Part shown: in pieces, positions 7,415 to 15,692 of the stretch
Layout of the letters: every line of letters starts with the position of its first letter
Numbering within the stretch: position 1 is the stretch's first letter
DNA from: CAYWMP01 sp964459445
GTDB lineage: Bacteria; Desulfobacterota; DSM-4660; Desulfatiglandales; HGW-15
Reading direction: 5' to 3'
Assembly (NCBI GenBank): GCA_964459445.1
Contig: CAYWMP010000050.1
Location: forward strand, 1 to 32,605
DNA: 32,605 bases
Translations under genes and position numbers: made by a program
The notes under the pieces: model-generated
Databases searched by the model: none
What the model saw: only the letters and a program-made list of their open reading frames with translations
What the model was told of the DNA's origin: nothing

Positions 7415-7516
7415 TAAGGTATCAGATTTTAGGCGCCAAGGGGCGACGACTGAAGCGTATGTCCCAATACGCTGCAGGGAGGAGAGACCGAAGGCAACAC
7501 AACAGATGATACCTTA
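7415..7516 (+). promoter_or_regulatory. Candidate structured leader RNA upstream of the DMT transporter
   Basis: TAAGGTATCA (7415-7424) pairs perfectly with TGATACCTTA (7507-7516), a 10-bp closing stem around about 80 nt. Inside is a perfect 7-bp hairpin AGCGTAT-(6)-ATACGCT (7454-7460 with 7467-7473). A small CGCC/GGCG stem lies near 7434-7445, followed by a purine-rich stretch with ACCGAAGG. The loop bases TCCC (7462-7465) could pair with GGGA (7477-7480). The right arm of the closing stem ends directly before an ATG at 7517. This looks like a multi-stem regulatory RNA, possibly a riboswitch. I do not recognise it as a known class, and the strand is assumed from the downstream gene. Confidence 0.5.
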
Positions 7517-7717
7517 ATGATGGTCAGGGAAATTGAAAACGATATGCTGCAGTTAACCCTTCAATGCTATGGTGACCGGAATCGATTTACCCATAGCCTA
7601 ACCAATTGGCGGGTCTCATATGTTAAAAGGAAAGATGGTATTGGCTCTTGTGTTCATCAAGGTTATATTTTAAAAGCTATGGACGCGTCAGCATTACAGG
7701 TTATGGATAAAAAATGA
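7517..7717 (+). CDS. Possible short leader ORF coupled to the DMT transporter
   Basis: A 66-codon frame beginning next to the closing stem of the leader RNA candidate and ending in an ATGA overlap with the transporter gene (start 7714, stop 7715-7717). I recognise no domain, membrane segment or signal peptide. No good ribosome binding site stands before the ATG. The 4-bp overlap could mean translational coupling, since the transporter itself has only a weak binding site. It may equally be a chance open frame in a leader. Confidence 0.25.
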   Translation: MMVREIENDMLQLTLQCYGDRNRFTHSLTNWRVSYVKRKDGIGSCVHQGYILKAMDASALQVMDKK

Positions 7718-8622
7718 ACTTGAAGACCCTAAAATCGGATTCCCTTCTGCTGGTCACCGCTGTGATCTGGGGGTCGGCATTTGTGGCCCAAAGGGTGGGC
7801 ATGGAATATGTCGGGCCCTTTCATTTCAACGGAATCCGATTTGCGCTGGGCAGCCTGGTATTGCTTCCACTATTTCTGATCAGTGCGAAGGAAAGTTCAT
7901 CTTACAAAACCGGTTCCTTTCCCATAAGCCCCAGGGAAATTTTGCTGGGTGGCGGCTTGACCGGGGGCGCTCTGTTCATCGGGGCATCGCTGCAGCAGGT
8001 CGGCCTTGTCTATACGACCGCGGGGAAGGCCGGTTTTATCACAGGGCTCTATGTAGTCATCGTTCCTCTTTTGGGGATTTTTTGGAAACAGAATCCGGGA
8101 TTAGGTACATGGATAGGGGCGATCCTCGCCGCAATCGGGCTCTACTTTCTGAGCATTACTGAGGAGTTCACCATTGCCTTTGGGGATTTGCTCGAGCTCA
8201 TAGGCGCCTTCTTCTGGGCGGGCCACGTCTTGATCCTGGGGTGGCTCTCACCCAGGATCGAGTCCGTTAGATTGGCTTTTTTTCAGTTTGCGGCGTGCTC
8301 GATTCTAAGCCTTATTACCGCATTTCTCATTGAGAATAATACCCTTTCAGGGATATACAGCGCGGCGATTCCTATCCTGTACGGGGGCTTTCTTTCCGTC
8401 GGCATTGCTTATACCCTTCAAGTGGTGGCGCAGAAAGAGGCGCATCCCGCCCACGCGGCTATCCTTTTGAGCATCGAAGCGGTTTTTGCCGCCGTGGGAG
8501 GGTGGTTGATTTTAGGAGAAACCCTCTCAGGTAGAGGAATACTGGGCTGCGCCCTGATGCTGGCAGGGATGCTATTGTCTCAGATCTGGCTTTATGTCAT
8601 AGGAAAGAAAAGTAAAAAATGA
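7714..8622 (+). CDS. EamA/DMT-family transporter
   Basis: A 302-residue inner-membrane protein with about ten hydrophobic segments arranged as two EamA repeats (about residues 8-145 and 155-295). Recognisable family features are the first helix LLLVTAVIWGSAFVAQRVGM and the C-terminal SIEAVFAAVGGWLILGETLSGRGILG, the well-conserved end of the second EamA repeat. Family members export amino acids, nucleotides or other metabolites, and the substrate here cannot be read from sequence. It follows a structured leader candidate, which might sense the exported compound, and lies 76 bp before the aldehyde oxidoreductase gene on the same strand. Confidence 0.9.
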   Translation: MNLKTLKSDSLLLVTAVIWGSAFVAQRVGMEYVGPFHFNGIRFALGSLVLLPLFLISAKESSSYKTGSFPISPREILLGGGLTGGALFIGASLQQVGLVYTTAGKAGFITGLYVVIVPLLGIFWKQNPGLGTWIGAILAAIGLYFLSITEEFTIAFGDLLELIGAFFWAGHVLILGWLSPRIESVRLAFFQFAACSILSLITAFLIENNTLSGIYSAAIPILYGGFLSVGIAYTLQVVAQKEAHPAHAAILLSIEAVFAAVGGWLILGETLSGRGILGCALMLAGMLLSQIWLYVIGKKSKK

Positions 8623-8698
8623 AGGACAAGTAAGACCTGAACGAATTTGGATTCGATCAGGATGACAGGCTTTACTCAAAGGCGATAGGAGGCCACTA

Positions 8699-10468
8699 AT
8701 GTTTGGATTCTATAATAAGCTCCTCATTGTTGATGCAGGCAACCGGGCATTTGAGGAGGAAACAATTTCCGATGAACTATTGAGGCGAACTCTGGGTGGA
8801 AAAGGGTTGGCCACGCATCTTCTTCTTGAACGAAATCCTCCACAAGTAGATCCCCTGAGTCCGGAAAATTATCTAATCTTTGCCACCGGACCCGTGGCAG
8901 GGACCCAGATCTGGGGTTCGTGCCGCTATGGCGTGTTCACCAAGTCACCCCAAACCGGACTTTATTCGGAGTCCTACGCCGGCGGGACTGTAGCGGAATA
9001 CATGGTTCGAACGGGGTACGATGCCTTTATGGTTCACAGCGCCGCGCATGAACCCCTGTGGATTGAAGTATCAGATGAAGGGATCTATTTTCATTCAGCG
9101 CAAGAGCTCTGGGGCATGGATACTTACGCCACCGAAGACAAAGTGAAGGCCTGGGTCAAAGAGAACAGACCCCAATCCAAAAGGTGCGGCGTGGTTTGTA
9201 TTGGACCGGCCGGAGAAAACCAGGTGACCTGTTCGGTTATTGAGAACGATTACTGGCGGAGTGCGGGACGCACGGGTGTAGGCGCAGTCATGGGCTCAAA
9301 AAATGTTAAGGCCATTGCCTTTTGGGGCAGCAAAAAGAAGGACATTGCGGACCCTGATCTTGCGACAGGCTTTGTGAAGGAATTCGCTCGCGAAATGAAA
9401 AACAGCGCTGGTGTAGAGGCATACAGGGGGTTGGGTACTCCGATTATGGTCGACATCACAAACAATGCAGGCTGTTTCCCAACACGCTACTGGCAGAAGG
9501 GAAAGGCCGATCATATCGAGAAGATTAATGGACCGGCTCTCCATGATCTGCTCTCGGTCATCCCACACGCCTGTCTGAAATGTTTTATTGCATGCGGCAG
9601 GATGTCAACGGTTGAGGAAGGGCGACACAAAGGACTTGAAATAGAGGGTCCGGAGTATGAGACCATCTACGCCTTTGGTGGGCTTTGTGAAGTGGATAGC
9701 ATTGAAGAAATCGCATACTTTAACGATATCTGTGATCGTCTTGGTTTGGACACCATCAGTGCAGGCAACCTCGTGGCCTTTACGATCGAGGCTTCACGCC
9801 AGGGGAAGGTTGATTACGATATTGATTACGGCCAGGCGGACGGGATTGCAAACCTCCTGCAGGATATTGCCGCAAGGCGCGGCACAGGGGATCTTTTGGC
9901 CCGCGGGATCAAGACTGCGGCTGAGGCCTGGAATATGACGGATCAGGCCATTCACGTCAAGGGCATGGAACCGCCGGGTTATGATCCCCGGGTTCTCAAG
10001 GGCATGGGCTTGAGCTACGGTGTTTCGGACAGGGGAGCGTGCCATCTGAGGGCGACATTCTACAAACCAGAGCTTGCCGGCATGATCGATACTGAGACGA
10101 CTGAAGGAAAGGCAGAAATGTTTGTGGAGTGGGAAGATCGATTAACCATTTTCGATGCCATGATTCTTTGTCGCTTTTACAGGGATTTTTATCCCTGGGA
10201 GGTACTCAGCGAAATCTTCAAGGGCATAACGGGATTAGAACTTGACATCGAGGCTATGAGATTGGTGGCCAGTGACATAACCGATAATACCCGGCGTTTC
10301 AATTTGCGTGAAGGCCTTAAACCCGAGGATGACCGGCTCCCAAAACGATTTCACTCCGAAGCGTTGCCGGAGTCAGGAAAAGTCATCACGGAAGAACTCA
10401 TGGAAGAGCTTTTGAAGGATTACTACAGGGTACAGGGATGGGATGAAAGGGGAAAACCACCATCATAG
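8699..10468 (+). CDS. Aldehyde:ferredoxin oxidoreductase (tungsten-pterin, AOR family)
   Basis: A 589-residue cytoplasmic enzyme, close to the family's usual length of about 600. AOR family enzymes oxidise aldehydes to carboxylic acids with ferredoxin, using a tungsto-bispterin and one [4Fe-4S] cluster. The N-terminal domain (about 1-210) has LGGKGLATHLLL and FATGPVAGT. The cluster ligands are Cys292, Cys295 and Cys299 in HACLKCFIACG, with a fourth Cys in the later ILCRFYRDF segment. The C-terminal NTRRFNLREGL motif is also typical. ATAGGAGG precedes the ATG. A paralogous C-terminal fragment lies at 30533-30817. Which aldehyde is oxidised is unknown; acetaldehyde released from acetoin or similar compounds by the neighbouring pathway is a reasonable guess. 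Confidence 0.93.
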   Translation: MFGFYNKLLIVDAGNRAFEEETISDELLRRTLGGKGLATHLLLERNPPQVDPLSPENYLIFATGPVAGTQIWGSCRYGVFTKSPQTGLYSESYAGGTVAEYMVRTGYDAFMVHSAAHEPLWIEVSDEGIYFHSAQELWGMDTYATEDKVKAWVKENRPQSKRCGVVCIGPAGENQVTCSVIENDYWRSAGRTGVGAVMGSKNVKAIAFWGSKKKDIADPDLATGFVKEFAREMKNSAGVEAYRGLGTPIMVDITNNAGCFPTRYWQKGKADHIEKINGPALHDLLSVIPHACLKCFIACGRMSTVEEGRHKGLEIEGPEYETIYAFGGLCEVDSIEEIAYFNDICDRLGLDTISAGNLVAFTIEASRQGKVDYDIDYGQADGIANLLQDIAARRGTGDLLARGIKTAAEAWNMTDQAIHVKGMEPPGYDPRVLKGMGLSYGVSDRGACHLRATFYKPELAGMIDTETTEGKAEMFVEWEDRLTIFDAMILCRFYRDFYPWEVLSEIFKGITGLELDIEAMRLVASDITDNTRRFNLREGLKPEDDRLPKRFHSEALPESGKVITEELMEELLKDYYRVQGWDERGKPPS

Positions 10469-10480
10469 GAATATCGAATA

Positions 10481-10501
10481 CCCGTCCCGCCTAAAGACGG
10501 G
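10481..10501. repeat. Hairpin between AOR and HIT genes
   Basis: CCCGTC (10481-10486) pairs with GACGGG (10496-10501). It is flanked by the related words GAATATCGAATA and GTGTCGAATAGCGAA. It lies between convergent genes but lacks a T-run, so it is either a weak terminator or a scrap of a dispersed repeat. Confidence 0.4.
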
Positions 10502-10558
10502 ATCGAACAAGAAGTGTCGAATAGCGAAGCGTGATTTTATTATTACCAAAAACAACGC

Positions 10559-10891
10559 TCATCTCCGCCAACCGCCAACCATATGGAGGTGGAGATGGAA
10601 GACGTATTGTCCACCTCCCCGCTCCACGTTAAAGGCCAGTCTATATCCCGATTGAGCAATTCCCAGATCCTCGGCAATATGTTGTGATTTAAAGATGAGC
10701 TCAGAAACCACTTGGCGGTCCCCTTCTTCGAGGTCATTGATACTGCGGATATGCCTTTTCGGAACGAGGAGAACATGAACCGGTGCTTGGGGATGCAGGT
10801 CATTGAAAGCGACAATCGTTTCATCCTGAAAGACAAAGTCGGCCGGTTTTTCTCCCTGGATAATCTGACAGAACATGCAATCGGAAGCCAT
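10559..10891 (-). CDS. HIT-family nucleotide hydrolase/transferase
   Basis: A 110-residue histidine-triad protein of the Hint branch. The HIT motif reads FHLHLHMVGG, with His99, His101 and His103. An N-terminal CMFC pair (Cys5, Cys8) and His33/His47 give a possible zinc site as in other Hint proteins. Family members hydrolyse nucleotide phosphoramidates and similar compounds in the cytoplasm. GAGGAG precedes the ATG at 10891. It is transcribed away from the AOR gene's strand and converges with it. It is followed by an intergenic space and has no evident tie to the catabolic cluster. Confidence 0.93.
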   Translation of the reverse strand: MASDCMFCQIIQGEKPADFVFQDETIVAFNDLHPQAPVHVLLVPKRHIRSINDLEEGDRQVVSELIFKSQHIAEDLGIAQSGYRLAFNVERGGGQYVFHLHLHMVGGWRR

Positions 10892-10991
10892 GGAATCAAC
10901 ACTCCTCTAATGGTGGAATTGATGTGAGCTGAAAGAGAATTCTATACGTGTTGGCGCCTTCAATGCAAGTCCTCCTCGATTGCGAATGCAG

Positions 10992-12977
10992 TCAATAAAG
11001 TCCAAATTCCCTCATTTTTCTATAAAGTGTGCTCCTGGCGATCTTAAGATCCCTGGCTGCCATGGAAATGTTTCCACCTGAGCGATCAAGGGCCTTTTCG
11101 ATCAATTCTCGGTATCCATGCTTCAGCGAAACTGGGTGATGCCCGGGAGTGCTGGGTCTGACAGAGATTCGATCCGGCAGATGGTGTTTTTGAATGGTTT
11201 GTCCCTGTGAGAGCAACAGGGCCCTTTCGATGCTGTTTTCAAGCTCCCGCACATTGCCCGGCCAATGATACGTTTTGAGGATTTCAAGGGCGTCGTTACC
11301 TATCTTGGGTTTTGTGAAGTCCATCTCCTGACATTGTCGCCTGAGAATGTGGTCGATTAGGAATTCGAGATCCCCAATCCTCTCCCTCAGCGGAGGAATA
11401 AACACCTCTACCACATTCAATCGGTAGTAGAAATCTTCTCTAAAGTTTGCGTTCTCCGCTTCGGTCATCAGATCCACATTGCTGGCTGCAACGACGCGAA
11501 CATCAACGGGAATAGTGCGAGTATCCCCTAACCGCATGATCTCGCCCTGCTGGAGAACACGAAGGAGTTTGGCCTGCAAATCCAGAGGCAGACCATTTAC
11601 CTCATCCAAAAAGAGGGTTCCTTTATTGGCCAACTCAAACTTCCCCACCTGTCCATCGCGTCGTGCTCCTGTAAAGGCTCCGCCTCTGTACCCGAAGAGT
11701 TCCGATTCTATGAGATCTCTGGGTATGGCTGCGCAGGAAATGGCTACAAAGGGTTCATCCCCTCTGTTGCTGTGGCTGTGGATCGCTTGAGCAAACAGCT
11801 CCTTGCCTGTACCACTTTCGCCAATGATTAGAACCCTGGAGTTTGTCCTGGCAGCTATTTTGGCCATTTCAATCTGTTTCTTGAACGCAGGATTGTTACC
11901 GATTATATCCTTGAACTCATATTTGGCGTAATTCCCGCCAATTTTCTTGGCAATATTGATTACTTGCCGCTTTTCGGCCAGGGTGATGATCGCGCCTAGG
12001 ACGCGCCCTGAAGTGTTTTTCACCGGATCAACGGAACAGATATAGCTTCTGTGTCCGTCCGGGCAGGCAAAGGTCGTCTCCGTGGCACTGAAATAATTCT
12101 TGGTTCGCAGGGCGCGCACAAGGGAATCCTCGGGCTGGACGACGTCATTCAGTGGCCTGCCAACGATCTTCTTGGCGTCCACCCCGAGCATCTCTGCTCC
12201 AGTTTTATTGATTCGAACAATATCCAGATTGTTATCCACAGCGATCACACCATCGGATATGGCGTTAAAGATAAGGGTAAGCATGGAGGTTAAGCGCTGC
12301 TTTTCATCAATGAGGTCCCTCTCCCTGAGTTGGCTTTCAATGGTATCGGCCGCCGAGCTGATCAGGGCCAAAGTATGTTTATGGCGGCCCCTGGACATAC
12401 CGGAGAGGGTTATGGCGCCGATGATATCGCCTTGACTATTGTGGATAGGCGCAGAAGAGCAGGTCCATGGGTGGTGATGGGTCTTGTAATGCTCTGCACC
12501 GGTAAGCTGAATAGGCTTACCTTCTATGAGACAAAGGCCTATGGCATTGGTTCCGGCACATTCTACGGTTCGCTGGCAACCGGGTAGGTAGTAGTTCTTT
12601 TTTGCCATCTCCAGGATATCGTCGTCTCCGCGCACCACAAGCACAAAGCCGTCTTCATCGGTCAAAGTCACGATGAAGCCGGTATCCCGGACCGTTATTT
12701 CCATCATATCCATGACCGGTTTGGAAACCTCAATGAGTTCCTTGTTGCGTTTGAGGATTCCGTTGAGATCATTCTTTGAAAGGACCGGTGGCGGGCTTTT
12801 GGTAAAGGGGTCTAACTCCAACTCCCGGCATCTCAACCAGGACCTCAATACTTCGGGCCTGACCTGGCGCCTGGGGTTCACGCCCTTGACAACAACATCC
12901 TCCCAAGCGCCTTTGAGGGCATCCTCAAGCGGAGCGGACGATAAGGGATTCTTTATTGCGGCGTTCTTTGCTTTCAT
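10992..12977 (-). CDS. acoR: Sigma-54-dependent transcriptional activator, AcoR-like (GAF-PAS-AAA-Fis)
   Basis: A 661-residue enhancer-binding protein. Order: a GAF-type sensor region (about 75-220), a PAS domain (about 230-340) with ISDGVIAVDNN, a sigma-54 AAA+ domain (about 355-585), and a Fis-type HTH (about 615-661) ending in GGNISMAARDLKIARSTLYRKM. The AAA+ domain is complete: Walker A GESGTGKE (386-393), the sigma-54-contacting GAFTGA loop (433-438) and Walker B TLFLDE (454-459). There is no receiver domain, so it should respond to a ligand rather than a kinase. GGGGAGA precedes the ATG. It lies next to lipA, opposite to the dehydrogenase operon, whose upstream region has a consensus sigma-54 promoter. 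Activation of that operon by acetoin or a related inducer is inferred from AcoR precedents. Confidence 0.9.
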   Translation of the reverse strand: MKAKNAAIKNPLSSAPLEDALKGAWEDVVVKGVNPRRQVRPEVLRSWLRCRELELDPFTKSPPPVLSKNDLNGILKRNKELIEVSKPVMDMMEITVRDTGFIVTLTDEDGFVLVVRGDDDILEMAKKNYYLPGCQRTVECAGTNAIGLCLIEGKPIQLTGAEHYKTHHHPWTCSSAPIHNSQGDIIGAITLSGMSRGRHKHTLALISSAADTIESQLRERDLIDEKQRLTSMLTLIFNAISDGVIAVDNNLDIVRINKTGAEMLGVDAKKIVGRPLNDVVQPEDSLVRALRTKNYFSATETTFACPDGHRSYICSVDPVKNTSGRVLGAIITLAEKRQVINIAKKIGGNYAKYEFKDIIGNNPAFKKQIEMAKIAARTNSRVLIIGESGTGKELFAQAIHSHSNRGDEPFVAISCAAIPRDLIESELFGYRGGAFTGARRDGQVGKFELANKGTLFLDEVNGLPLDLQAKLLRVLQQGEIMRLGDTRTIPVDVRVVAASNVDLMTEAENANFREDFYYRLNVVEVFIPPLRERIGDLEFLIDHILRRQCQEMDFTKPKIGNDALEILKTYHWPGNVRELENSIERALLLSQGQTIQKHHLPDRISVRPSTPGHHPVSLKHGYRELIEKALDRSGGNISMAARDLKIARSTLYRKMREFGLY

Positions 12978-13106
12978 AAGTCTCCCCTAGCTTATGAATA
13001 GGTGGACGAATGGGGGTAGGCCTAGCCAAATATATTTGAAATTTCCTTCAACTTTGAATCAACGTTTATCATTGTTTCGAAGCCTCAGCTAATGCAAGTA
13101 TTCAGG

Positions 13107-13168
13107 GGTTCAGCGTTCAGGAAAGAGAAATTGGTTCCTTACCTCTGCTCCTTCCTGAACTCTGAACC
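13107..13168. repeat. Long imperfect hairpin made of GTTCAG words
   Basis: A 17-base arm at 13107-13123 (GGTTCAGCGTTCAGGAA) pairs with 13152-13168 with one mismatch. More CTGAAC words follow to about 13182. It lies in the 366-bp space between the lipA stop and the acoR start on the same strand, otherwise without a gene. It may act as a terminator or attenuator for lipA, but there is no T-run. Confidence 0.55.
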
Positions 13169-13343
13169 ACTGAACACTGAACACGCGGAACACCTTAGTT
13201 TGTCAACGCTCGTCAGATTTGTTTGACTCAATTAGTCGAAGAATCGCGGTGTAAGGAGCTAAATATTTATCCCAATTAACTTGGCATATACTAGGTGAAG
13301 GGTCAAGGGGCAATGTTTCAATTTGGGACAGTTGAGGAAGGGG

Positions 13344-14225
13344 CTATTGGTGGGAAAGGTGGCGACAAGCTGTTCTGTAAAGTTCTTCAGCGCGATAGGA
13401 ACTCCTGACAAGGGGCGCGCTGGCAACTGCAAGGAAACCCCTATCAAGGGCCGCTTTCTCGTATTCCCCGAATTCATCGGGGGGGACGTATCGAAGGACC
13501 GGGTGGTGACGCTCGGATGGCGCCAGGTACTGGCCTAGAGTGATCAAATTACAGCCTGCTCCCCGAAGATCATCCATCACACGCAGGACTTCCTCTTTTG
13601 TCTCGCCGAGGCCTAACATGATGCCTGATTTCGTCACGACCGCGGATTCGTGACGGGCGGCCCGGGCCAGAAGCTCCAGGGATCGTCCATATTCCGCCTG
13701 AGGGCGCACCCTGGCATATAGACGGGGCACTGTTTCAAGATTGTGATTTAGCACCTCAGCCCCTTCAACGAGAACCGACTCCAAGGCGTTCCAATTGCCA
13801 CCCAGGTCGGAAATGAGAAACTCGATCCCCCCGCCTGCGGCCTCTTTTTGAATGGCCCGGATAGTTTTGACGACGTGGGAGGCGCCGCCGTCCGGCAGAT
13901 CGTCCCGTGTGACCATGGTGATGACGCAAAAACCAAGGGACATCTCCGCAACTGCACTGGCGATTCTACTCGGTTCATCAGGATCAGGCAGATAGAGTCG
14001 GGACTTCTCTACAGCGCAAAAGGAACAACGCCGCGAGCAACTCGGCCCCAACAGCAGGAAAGTTGCCGTACCGCGCCCGAAGCACTGCATTTGATTGGGA
14101 CATCGCGCTTCCACACACACGGTACGCAGCCCTTGGCCCAAAACCGCCGTCTTTACCGCCTCATTGAGCCCGGCAACAGGGACTCTGCGCCTCAACCAGG
14201 TGGGTTTTGAAAATGCATAATTCAT
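13344..14225 (-). CDS. lipA: Lipoyl synthase
   Basis: A 293-residue radical-SAM enzyme that inserts two sulfurs into octanoyl groups on lipoyl domains. Both iron-sulfur sites are visible: the auxiliary cluster Cys37, Cys42 and Cys48 in CVEARCPNQMQC, with the matching Ser of the C-terminal RSSYRA, and the radical-SAM cluster Cys63, Cys67 and Cys70 in CSRRCSFC. DLPDGGASH and LNHNLETVPRLY are also family-typical. The ATG at 14225 has only a weak ribosome binding site. It sits between the AcoR-like activator and the dehydrogenase operon, so it most likely serves the lipoyl-bearing E2 at 16746-18104. No lipB or lipoate ligase is in the window. Confidence 0.95.
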   Translation of the reverse strand: MNYAFSKPTWLRRRVPVAGLNEAVKTAVLGQGLRTVCVEARCPNQMQCFGRGTATFLLLGPSCSRRCSFCAVEKSRLYLPDPDEPSRIASAVAEMSLGFCVITMVTRDDLPDGGASHVVKTIRAIQKEAAGGGIEFLISDLGGNWNALESVLVEGAEVLNHNLETVPRLYARVRPQAEYGRSLELLARAARHESAVVTKSGIMLGLGETKEEVLRVMDDLRGAGCNLITLGQYLAPSERHHPVLRYVPPDEFGEYEKAALDRGFLAVASAPLVRSSYRAEELYRTACRHLSHQ

Positions 14226-14446
14226 TTTATCATTACAGTAATCGAGGTCCTATACAATCTTCGTAACAGTCTAGCGCTTTGGAACGCGATCAGGTCTTTT
14301 CAAAAGCCCAGACTCTTATGAATCTTCAAATAACGTACCAAAAGCGCCTTGAATCCTCAATTCAACAAGAAGCCCTGCTGATGCGCCGGTAGCTCAGTCA
14401 ACAGAATCCCTATCCTCATCAAAGAGTAATTCCAGCCCATTATGGC

Positions 14447-14482
14447 TGTATCAAAATGATTCAAATGTTTCATTATGAGACA
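14447..14482 (+). promoter_or_regulatory. Two tandem dyads, probable activator binding sites (UAS)
   Basis: TGTATCAAAATGATTCA (14447-14463) and TGTTTCATTATGAGACA (14466-14482) share the form TGTnTCA-N3-TGAnnCA, with centres 19 bp apart. They lie 100-135 bp upstream of the sigma-54 promoter, the usual place for enhancer sites. The AcoR-like protein encoded nearby is the obvious candidate to bind. A separate palindrome TCCCATTATGGGA follows near 14497-14509. Confidence 0.6.
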
Positions 14483-14581
14483 ATCAATGACAGGTCCCAT
14501 TATGGGAAAACGGCTCCACCGTTCACGACTAAACTCAAACAAATCAGCAGCATACCTCAATCGTCCAGGGTTTCGCTTTCG

Positions 14582-14596
14582 TGGCACATGGATTGC
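14582..14596 (+). promoter_or_regulatory. Sigma-54 (RpoN) promoter of the dehydrogenase operon
   Basis: TGGCAC (14582-14587), five bases, then TTGC (14593-14596): an exact match to the -24/-12 consensus with correct spacing. Transcription would start near 14608, leaving a leader of about 95 nt before the E1 alpha ATG. The rest of 14226-14702 holds no gene that I can support. Confidence 0.85.
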
Positions 14597-14702
14597 GTAA
14601 AGGGGATAGCATCTAGTCAAAATCAAATCGCTTGAGGAAATTCATTGCTTTGGGCACGGAATATTTCCCTTCATTTTCTGGATGAGAACCAGGAGGATTT
14701 GT

Positions 14703-15671
14703 ATGAATGTGAAAAAAGACAAACTTCTAGAGATGTACATCACGATGAAAAACATAAGGCTGTTTGAGGAACGTATCGTGGACCTGTACGCCAGGGGTCT
14801 GGTGCCGGGGCTGGCGCATCTTTATATCGGGGAGGAGGCGGTAGCCGCCGGCGTCTGCGCTGCACTGCGTGAAGACGATTATATCACCAGTACCCACCGG
14901 GGCCACGGCCATGTCATTGCCAAAGGGGCGAAGCTAAACCCTATGATGGCCGAACTTTTCGGCAAAAAAACCGGCTATTGTAAAGGCAAAGGGGGCTCAA
15001 TGCACATTGCCGATATGGAGATCGGTATTCTTGGCGCAAATGGGATCGCAGGCGGAGGATTGCCTATTGCCCTAGGGGCCGGGCTTTCAGCCAAGTGGCG
15101 GGAAACGGATCAGGTCACAGCATGTTTTTTCGGTGACGATGCCTCCAATAACGGCACATTTCATGAAAGCCTCAACATGGCCTCCCTCCACAAACTTCCC
15201 GTCATTTTTGTCTGCGAAAACAATCTCTACGGAATCTCTGTGGGCCAGGCCAAGCATCAGCCGATCACCGACATTGCCATCAGGGCAACCAGCTATGACA
15301 TGCCGGGTGTGGTGGTTGACGGTAATGATGTGGTTGAGGTCTACGAGGCGGCTGTAAAGGCCGTCCGAAGGGGACGCGCCTGCGAAGGCCCGACCCTGAT
15401 TGAGTGCAAGACCTACCGGTGGCGCGGTCATCATGAAGGCGATCCCAATCAGGGGGCCAGATACAGGAGCAAGGAAGAAATCGAAGAATGGAAAAAGAAG
15501 GATCCTATAGACCGGCTGGCCAAAAAGATGGTCACGGACAAGGTGATCACGAAAAAGCGGTTGGCTGCCCTAGAAAAGGAGATCCTGGAAGAGATCGATC
15601 AGGCTGTGGCCTATGCGGATGAGAGTGCCTTTCCCACTGTCGAAGAGCTTTATGAAGATGTCTATGTCTAG
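14703..15671 (+). CDS. acoA: Acetoin/2-oxoacid dehydrogenase E1 component, alpha subunit
   Basis: A 322-residue thiamine-diphosphate-dependent E1 alpha. With E1 beta it cleaves acetoin or decarboxylates a 2-oxoacid and passes the acyl group to E2-bound lipoate. The ATG at 14703 follows AGGAGG; an in-frame ATG at 14682 would put that site inside the gene. Features: HLYIGEEAVAAGV, THRGHGH, the GKGGSMHIAD segment, the ThDP/Mg motif as GDDASNN followed by CENN, and the C-terminal YRWRGHHEGDPNQG. The third residue of the usual GDG motif is Asp. The sequence resembles acetoin-type AcoA more than classical PdhA. It is first in the operon, behind a sigma-54 promoter. Confidence 0.92.
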   Translation: MNVKKDKLLEMYITMKNIRLFEERIVDLYARGLVPGLAHLYIGEEAVAAGVCAALREDDYITSTHRGHGHVIAKGAKLNPMMAELFGKKTGYCKGKGGSMHIADMEIGILGANGIAGGGLPIALGAGLSAKWRETDQVTACFFGDDASNNGTFHESLNMASLHKLPVIFVCENNLYGISVGQAKHQPITDIAIRATSYDMPGVVVDGNDVVEVYEAAVKAVRRGRACEGPTLIECKTYRWRGHHEGDPNQGARYRSKEEIEEWKKKDPIDRLAKKMVTDKVITKKRLAALEKEILEEIDQAVAYADESAFPTVEELYEDVYV

Positions 15672-15692
15672 AAAATAGGAAGGTGATGCAAA

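Noticed and set aside
14383..14398. GCGCCGGTAGCTCAGT resembles a tRNA 5' end
   Set aside because: No D-loop, anticodon stem, T-arm or acceptor 3' strand follows, so it is at most a chance match or a tiny relic.
14357..14626. 89-codon open frame on the minus strand
   Set aside because: It covers the sigma-54 promoter and the dyads and shows no recognisable domain or binding site.
14652..14670. GGGCACGGAATATTTCC as a second sigma-54 promoter before acoA
   Set aside because: The -12 element is off by one base in spacing and lacks GC; the exact match at 14582-14596 is far better.
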